From the NCBI GenBank assembly GCA_005880175.1, contig VBJR01000148.1:1-19911 (forward strand): DNA of 19,911 nucleotides. The letters are read 5' to 3'. The position numbers and the translations under genes were made by a program. Every line of letters starts with the position of its first letter. Positions within the stretch are counted from its first letter, which is position 1. The DNA is from Chloroflexota bacterium (GTDB taxonomy: Bacteria; Chloroflexota; Dormibacteria; Dormibacterales; Dormibacteraceae). The notes beneath the pieces were generated by a model. The model made no database searches. It saw nothing but the letters and a program-made list of their open reading frames with translations, and had not been told where the DNA came from. Shown here one piece after another: positions 15,757 through 19,911 of this stretch.

Positions 15757-16398
15757 GTGGGAAGGAGGGGAACCGCCGGGGGCCTGGTCGCGCTCGCGCT
15801 CCTGCTGCTCATGGGCGCCACCGCGCCCCAGCTGCAGGCCGCGCTGGCCGGACCGGCGCCCGATCCGCCCGGCCCCCGGACCGCGCCCGCCGGCGCGCCG
15901 GCCGCGCTGGTCACCGTGGCCCGCGAGGCGGGCCGCCGGACCGGCGTCGACCCGGCCGTCCTCCTGGCGATCAGCGAGGTCGAGTGCGACTTCGGCCGCT
16001 GCCGGGCCGGCCAGCCGGACACGATGGTGCCGGCCGACGTGCGCAGCCGGATCGACCGGACCGCCCTCCAGCCCGGCGGGGCGACGGCCAGCCTGTTGGG
16101 CATCACCGACGGCCGCCGGATCGGCGACTGGGTCGATCCGATCCCGGTGGCGGGCGGCCAGCACGCGATGGGCTTCATGCAGTTCCTGCCCTCGACCTGG
16201 CGGCAGGAGGCGGCGCTGGCCCCCGGCCGGCCCCGGGACCCCTACCGGCCCCTCGACGCCATGGTCGCGGCCGGCTCGTATCTGGCCCGTCTCCAGCGCG
16301 GGGCGGTGGACGGCCGCCGCCGGACGCTGCGCGGCGCCCTGGCCGTGTACGGCGGCGACGCGGACTACGCCGACCGCGTCCTCGCGCTGACCTCCTGA
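15757..16398 (+). CDS. Secreted lytic transglycosylase-like protein
   Basis: 213 aa. A signal peptide (GRR, then LVALALLLLMGATA, possible cleavage near LQAALA) precedes a lysozyme-like SLT fold: ISEVECDFGR with probable catalytic Glu76, GGQHAMGFMQFLPSTW (134-148), and the AMVAAGSYLARL and ALAVYGG helices typical of MltB-like murein transglycosylases, which cut the glycan MurNAc-GlcNAc bond. Cys77 and Cys82 may form a disulfide. The start is uncertain. GTG 15757 lies just after TATTGT (15741-15746), suggesting a short-leader message, whereas GGAAGGAGGGG directly follows the GTG and has no in-frame ATG, GTG or TTG at usable distance. The frame upstream of 15757 is antisense to pccB and not part of this gene. 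Confidence 0.85.
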   Translation: MGRRGTAGGLVALALLLLMGATAPQLQAALAGPAPDPPGPRTAPAGAPAALVTVAREAGRRTGVDPAVLLAISEVECDFGRCRAGQPDTMVPADVRSRIDRTALQPGGATASLLGITDGRRIGDWVDPIPVAGGQHAMGFMQFLPSTWRQEAALAPGRPRDPYRPLDAMVAAGSYLARLQRGAVDGRRRTLRGALAVYGGDADYADRVLALTS

Positions 16399-16424
16399 CC
16401 GGCCGAGCCGGCGGCCCTGCGCCC

Positions 16425-16453
16425 TTGACCCCCGGGCGCGAGGGGAATAGGTT
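16425..16453 (+). promoter_or_regulatory. Promoter for the Asp-box protein (TTGACC-N17-TAGGTT)
   Basis: TTGACC at 16425-16430 and TAGGTT at 16448-16453 are separated by exactly 17 bp. The predicted start is near 16460, giving a leader of about 43 nt that contains the AGGAGG ribosome site at 16491-16496. Confidence 0.55.
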
Positions 16454-16502
16454 GGACCAGCAAACCATTCGGCGACCCGCGAAGAGTGAGAGGAGGGGGA
16501 TG

Positions 16503-18011
16503 ATGCTCACTGAGCTCGCACGCCGGGCGCGAAGCCCGAGATGGTTGGGAGCGATCGGCGTGGCTGCGGCGCTCGCCCTGTCGGCGACGCCGGCGGCAGC
16601 CGGCAACGAACGGGGGAACGTCCAGATCAGCCAGGACCCGTTCACCAACGCCACCAGCCAGCACCGGACGGAGGTGGAGCCCGATACGTTCGCGTTCGGC
16701 GGGACGTGGGTGTCCGCGTTCCAGGTCGGCCGCTTCTTCGACGGCGGCGCCAGCGACATCGGCTTCTCGACCACGAACGGCAACGGCGACCACTTCGCGC
16801 AAGGGTTCCTTCCCGGCGTCACCACGTTCTCGCAGCCGGCGGGGGCGTACGACCGGGCCAGCGACGCCTCGGTCGCGTTCGACCTGCGCCACCACGTGTG
16901 GCTGATCTCGTTCCTGGCCATCCACCAGCCGCCGGGGCAGCCGACCGGCGTGGTGGACGTGCTCGCCAGCCGGTCCCTGGACGGCGTGCACTGGAGCCTG
17001 CCGGTCGCGGTCGCGACCCTGAACACCTTCCTGGACAAGAACTGGACCGTCTGCGACAACTCGCTCTTCAGCCCGCACTTCGGCAACTGCTACACCGAGT
17101 TCGACATCGCCTCGCAGCGCGACCTCGAGCAGATGACGACGTCGGTGGACGGCGGGCGCACCTGGGGCGCGCCGCAGGCCACGGGCGACGCCGCGCACGG
17201 GCTCGGCGGCCAGCCGCTGGTGCAGCCGAACGGCCGTGTCGTGGTGCCGTTCGAGGGCGTCGGGGCGACGCGCGGCATGCGCGCGTTCGTATCGAACGAC
17301 GGCGGCCAGACCTGGGGCACGTCCGTGGTGATCTCCCTCATCGCGGCCCGGCGCGTGGGAGGCGGCACCGTCCGCACGTCCCCGCTGCCGACCGCCGAGC
17401 TGGACGGCCTGGGCAACGTGTACGTGGTCTGGCAGGACTGCCGCTTCGAGGCCGGGTGCGGCTTCAACGACATGGTGCTCAGCACCTCGAAGGACGGCAC
17501 GACGTGGTCGGCCGTCCAGCGCATCCCGGCCGACGCGGTCGGCTCCAACGTGGACCACTTCATCCCGGGCCTCGGCGTGGACCAGTTCTCGTTCGGGGAC
17601 CACGCCCGGCTGGCGCTGACCTACTACACGTTCCCCAACGCCAGCTGCACGGTTGCCACGTGCCAGCTGGAGGTCGCGTTCGTGACCTCGCGCAACGCCG
17701 GCGCGTCCTGGAGCCAGCCGAAGGTGCTGACCGGGCCCATGAACCTGAGCTGGGTCCCCGTGACGAACCAGGGCTTCATGGTCGCCGACTACATCTCGAC
17801 GTCGTTCATGGGCGCCGCCCACGCGCGTCCGGCGTTCATGATCGCGTCACCGCCGCCGGCGGCGGGATCGTTCCAGCAGGCGGCGTTCAGCACCGTCGAG
17901 GACGTCGACGGGGGCGACGTCGCGACGGCCGGCGATCCGGTCCAGTTCGTCCCGGGCACGCCGGCCCCGGGCGTGGACGACGGCAGCAACGACGACGACA
18001 ACGGGATCTGA
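16503..18011 (+). CDS. Secreted sialidase-fold (BNR/Asp-box) protein
   Basis: 502 aa. The signal peptide has an Arg-rich start, a hydrophobic WLGAIGVAAALALSA core and cleavage near PAAA-GN. The body is a likely six-bladed beta-propeller with Asp-box motifs (S-x-D-G-x-T-W): SVDGGRTWG, SNDGGQTWG, SKDGTTWS, plus degenerate SLDGVHWS and SRNAGASWS. The C-terminus ends in an acidic Asn/Asp tail (DDGSNDDDNGI) that could bind calcium. I could not identify the sialidase Arg triad or FRIP motif with confidence, so enzyme activity is not claimed; a secreted binding or glycan-active protein is equally possible. Paired Cys in NWTVCDN/FGNCYTE and in DCRFEAGCGF suggest disulfides. The second of two tandem ATGs (16503) is six nucleotides after AGGAGG and is preferred over ATG 16500. 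Confidence 0.85.
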   Translation: MLTELARRARSPRWLGAIGVAAALALSATPAAAGNERGNVQISQDPFTNATSQHRTEVEPDTFAFGGTWVSAFQVGRFFDGGASDIGFSTTNGNGDHFAQGFLPGVTTFSQPAGAYDRASDASVAFDLRHHVWLISFLAIHQPPGQPTGVVDVLASRSLDGVHWSLPVAVATLNTFLDKNWTVCDNSLFSPHFGNCYTEFDIASQRDLEQMTTSVDGGRTWGAPQATGDAAHGLGGQPLVQPNGRVVVPFEGVGATRGMRAFVSNDGGQTWGTSVVISLIAARRVGGGTVRTSPLPTAELDGLGNVYVVWQDCRFEAGCGFNDMVLSTSKDGTTWSAVQRIPADAVGSNVDHFIPGLGVDQFSFGDHARLALTYYTFPNASCTVATCQLEVAFVTSRNAGASWSQPKVLTGPMNLSWVPVTNQGFMVADYISTSFMGAAHARPAFMIASPPPAAGSFQQAAFSTVEDVDGGDVATAGDPVQFVPGTPAPGVDDGSNDDDNGI

Positions 18012-18020
18012 GCCCGCCCA

Positions 18021-18053
18021 CCGGCGGCCCTCCCCGTCGGGGGGGGCCGCCGG
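18021..18053. terminator. Strong hairpin between convergent Asp-box and mutase genes
   Basis: 15-bp arms (18021-18035 and 18039-18053, one T-G wobble) around a 3-nt loop, starting 9 nt after the plus-strand stop and 7 nt from the mutase stop. There is no U-tract. It is placed to end both transcripts. Confidence 0.7.
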
Positions 18054-18059
18054 CCCACC

Positions 18060-19610
18060 TCAGCTGATGTCGGGCGGGCGGTACTCGCCGAAGACGCGGC
18101 GCAGGCGGTCGCAGCACTCGCCGATCGTGGTGTACGCGGCCAGCGCGTCCTTGAGCGGGTAGAGCAGGTTGTCGGTGCCCCGCGCGGCCTCCTCGAGGCG
18201 GTCCAGGCAGCGCTCGACCGTCCCGTTGTCGCGGCCGGCGCGCAGCTCGCGCAGCGCGGCGACCTGCGCCTCCTGGTGCTTGGGGCCGATCTTCACGATC
18301 TCCACCGCGTCGCCGCCGCCGGTCTGGAAGCGGTTGACGCCGACGACCACGCGGTCGCCCGTCTCGATCCGGCGCTGCTGCCGGTAGGCCGACTCGGCGA
18401 TCCGGCGCTGCATCCACCCCGACTCGATGGCGGTGACCGCGCCGCCCCGCTCGTCCACCTCGGCCAGTATCCGCAGCGCCTCCTCCTCGACCCGGTCGGT
18501 CAGCGACTCCACGTAGTACGAGCCGCCGAGCGGGTCGGCGACCGCCGGCACGCCGGTCTCGTGCGCGATCACCTGCTGCGTGCGCAGCGCCAGCTCGGCC
18601 GCCTGCTGCGAGGGCAGCCCGAGGGCCTCGTCGTAGCCGTTGGTGTGCAGCGACTGGGTCCCGCCCAGGACCGCGCTCATCGCCTCCAGGGCCGTCCGGA
18701 CGACGTTGGTCAGCGGCTGCTGGGCGGTCAGCGTCACGCCGCCCGTCTGCGTGTGGAACCGCTGCGCCCACGAGCGCGGGTCGCGCGCCCCGAAGCGGTC
18801 GCGCATGATCCGCGCCCACATCCGGCGGGCGGCCCGGAACTTGGCCACCTCCTCGAAGAAGTCCATGTGGCAGGCGAAGAAGAACGACAGCCGGGGCGCG
18901 AACTCGTCCACGTCGAGCCCCCGCTCGATCGAACGCTCGACGTACGCGAACCCGTCCGCCAGCGTGAACGCGAGCTCCTGCGCCGCGGTCGCGCCCGCCT
19001 CACGGATGTGATACCCGGAGATCGAGACCGGGTGCCAGCGCGGCATCGTGCGCGTGCACCACTCGATCATGTCGATCATCAGACGCATCGACGGCTCGGG
19101 CGGGAAGATCCACTCCTTCTGCGCGATGTACTCCTTGAGGATGTGGCCTGGATCGTGCCGCCCAGCTGCTCCGCCGCCACCCCCTGCCGCTCCGCGACGC
19201 AGACGTACTGCGCGAGCACGATCGCGGCTGGCGCGTTGACCGTCATCGACGTCGTCACACGGTCGAGTGGGATGCCCCGGAACAGGTCCTCCATGTCGGC
19301 CAGCGTGTCGACCGCCACGCCCTCGCGCCCCACCTCGCCCAGCGAGCGCGCATGATCGGAGTCGTAGCCCATCAGCGTCGGCATGTCGAACGCGGTCGAC
19401 AGGCCCGTCTGGCCGTGTCCACAGCTTCCCGCGGTACATCGTCTCGTAGACCCCGCGGGTGAACGGGTAGCGGCCCGGATCGCCGAGGTCACGCTCGTAG
19501 TCGATGGGCGTCGTCTCCGGCGTGTACAGCGGCCGCAGGGGGACACCGGAGATCGTCGAGGGCTCCGGCTGCGGCTCGTCAGTCGGGTCGGGCAGGCCGG
19601 CGGTCGCCAT
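18060..19610 (-). pseudogene. Second acyl-CoA mutase large subunit, interrupted by two compensating frameshifts
   Basis: Clearly a methylmalonyl-CoA mutase-superfamily large subunit without the B12 domain ([37 protein letters not shown]), but the reading frame changes twice. Codons through YRGKLWT (to about 19416) are in the frame of the 3' part. The stretch from [16 protein letters not shown] to GGTIQ (about 19414-19148) lies in another frame, and [12 protein letters not shown] onward returns to the first. Against the intact paralog, about 68 nt are missing at 19415 (23 codons, including the RQ-x-AGF substrate residue) and one nucleotide at 19143-19147. The sum is a multiple of three, so the overall frame stays open but about 88 residues would be mistranslated. 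Gln at the Arg207-equivalent position is retained. ATG 19610 follows the adenosyltransferase stop by 29 nt. This is either a true pseudogene or a sequence/assembly error. Confidence 0.8.
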
Positions 19611-19639
19611 GCCGGGCAGCGTACACCCGGTGTGGGCCG

Positions 19640-19911
19640 TCACCCCTCCGCGATCGAGGCGCCCGGACGCCACAGCACATCGCCGCGTCCGTCGTCGTTG
19701 TGCACCCGCGCGAGGATGAACAGCAGGTCGCTGAGGCGGTTCAGGTAGGCGAGCGTGTGCGGGTTGACCGGCTGCTCGGCCGCGAGCGCGACGGCATGGC
19801 GCTCGGCGCCGCGGCAGACCGTGCGGGCCAGGTGCAGGGCGGCCGACTGCGGCGTGCCGCCGGAGAGGACGAAGCTGGTCAGCGGCGCAAGCCCCTCGCT
19901 GTAGCGGTCGC
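19640..19911 (-). CDS. Cob(I)alamin adenosyltransferase, PduO type (5' part outside window)
   Basis: The C-terminal 89 residues are visible, ending in TGA at 19640. Family hallmarks are FVLSGGTPQSAALHLARTVC (an LPGG-like turn then the ATP/cobalamin-contacting helix), CRGAER, VNPHTLAYLNRLSDLLFILAR and GDVLWRPG. The enzyme transfers the adenosyl group of ATP to cob(I)alamin, making the coenzyme used by the neighbouring mutases, and PduO-type enzymes deliver it directly to methylmalonyl-CoA mutase. Position directly upstream of the second mutase gene supports this. The N-terminal P-loop-like region (TGDxGxT) lies beyond the window. Confidence 0.93.
   Translation of the reverse strand, partial: DRYSEGLAPLTSFVLSGGTPQSAALHLARTVCRGAERHAVALAAEQPVNPHTLAYLNRLSDLLFILARVHNDDGRGDVLWRPGASIAEG

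Overview
The window is a G+C-rich (roughly 70% by eye) bacterial chromosome segment. It is packed with short-chain and branched acyl-CoA and propionate metabolism genes, interspersed with cell-envelope and secreted-protein genes. The LytR-CpsA-Psr protein with a LytR_C tail, DUF4190/DUF4013/DUF2752 membrane proteins, secreted lytic transglycosylase, TANNNT-type promoters and probable leaderless starts suggest an actinobacterium (perhaps a deep lineage such as Thermoleophilia) or a related high-GC terrabacterial phylum (Chloroflexota/Dormibacterota-like). The lineage cannot be settled from this sequence alone. There are no RNA genes, IS elements, prophage or CRISPR arrays.

Layout. (1) 1-5279, minus strand: LCP protein -> MeaB-type G-protein chaperone -> B12-dependent acyl-CoA mutase large subunit -> 197-nt hairpin-rich gap -> mutase B12-binding small subunit -> dual-specificity-type phosphatase (cut by the window edge). 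(2) 5386-6704, minus: DUF4013 and proline-rich DUF4190 membrane proteins, overlapping. (3) 6836-9101, minus: two consecutive acyl-CoA dehydrogenases. Divergent from them is a 140-aa orphan protein (9130-9552), which converges through a perfect 13-bp hairpin on a secreted CHRD-domain protein (9603-10124). (4) 10291-15732, minus: acyl-CoA carboxylase beta chain -> sucC -> sucD -> 45-aa membrane peptide -> DUF2752 -> third acyl-CoA dehydrogenase. (5) 15757-18011, plus: secreted lytic transglycosylase and secreted Asp-box (BNR) protein, closed by a strong hairpin. (6) 18060-19911, minus: cob(I)alamin adenosyltransferase (C-terminal part) -> a second mutase large subunit interrupted by two compensating frameshifts.

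How it fits together: acyl-CoA dehydrogenases open short/branched acyl-CoA oxidation. The biotin carboxylase beta chain would feed methylmalonyl-CoA, and the mutases plus SucCD would pass carbon to the TCA cycle. Adenosyltransferase supplies adenosylcobalamin and MeaB guards its loading. The most interesting reading is that the intact split mutase carries Phe74 and Gln192 at the two substrate-selecting positions. That is the isobutyryl-CoA mutase pattern, not the Tyr/Arg of methylmalonyl-CoA mutase. The second mutase has lost exactly the segment holding the first of these residues. No methylmalonyl-CoA epimerase or carboxylase alpha chain lies in the window.
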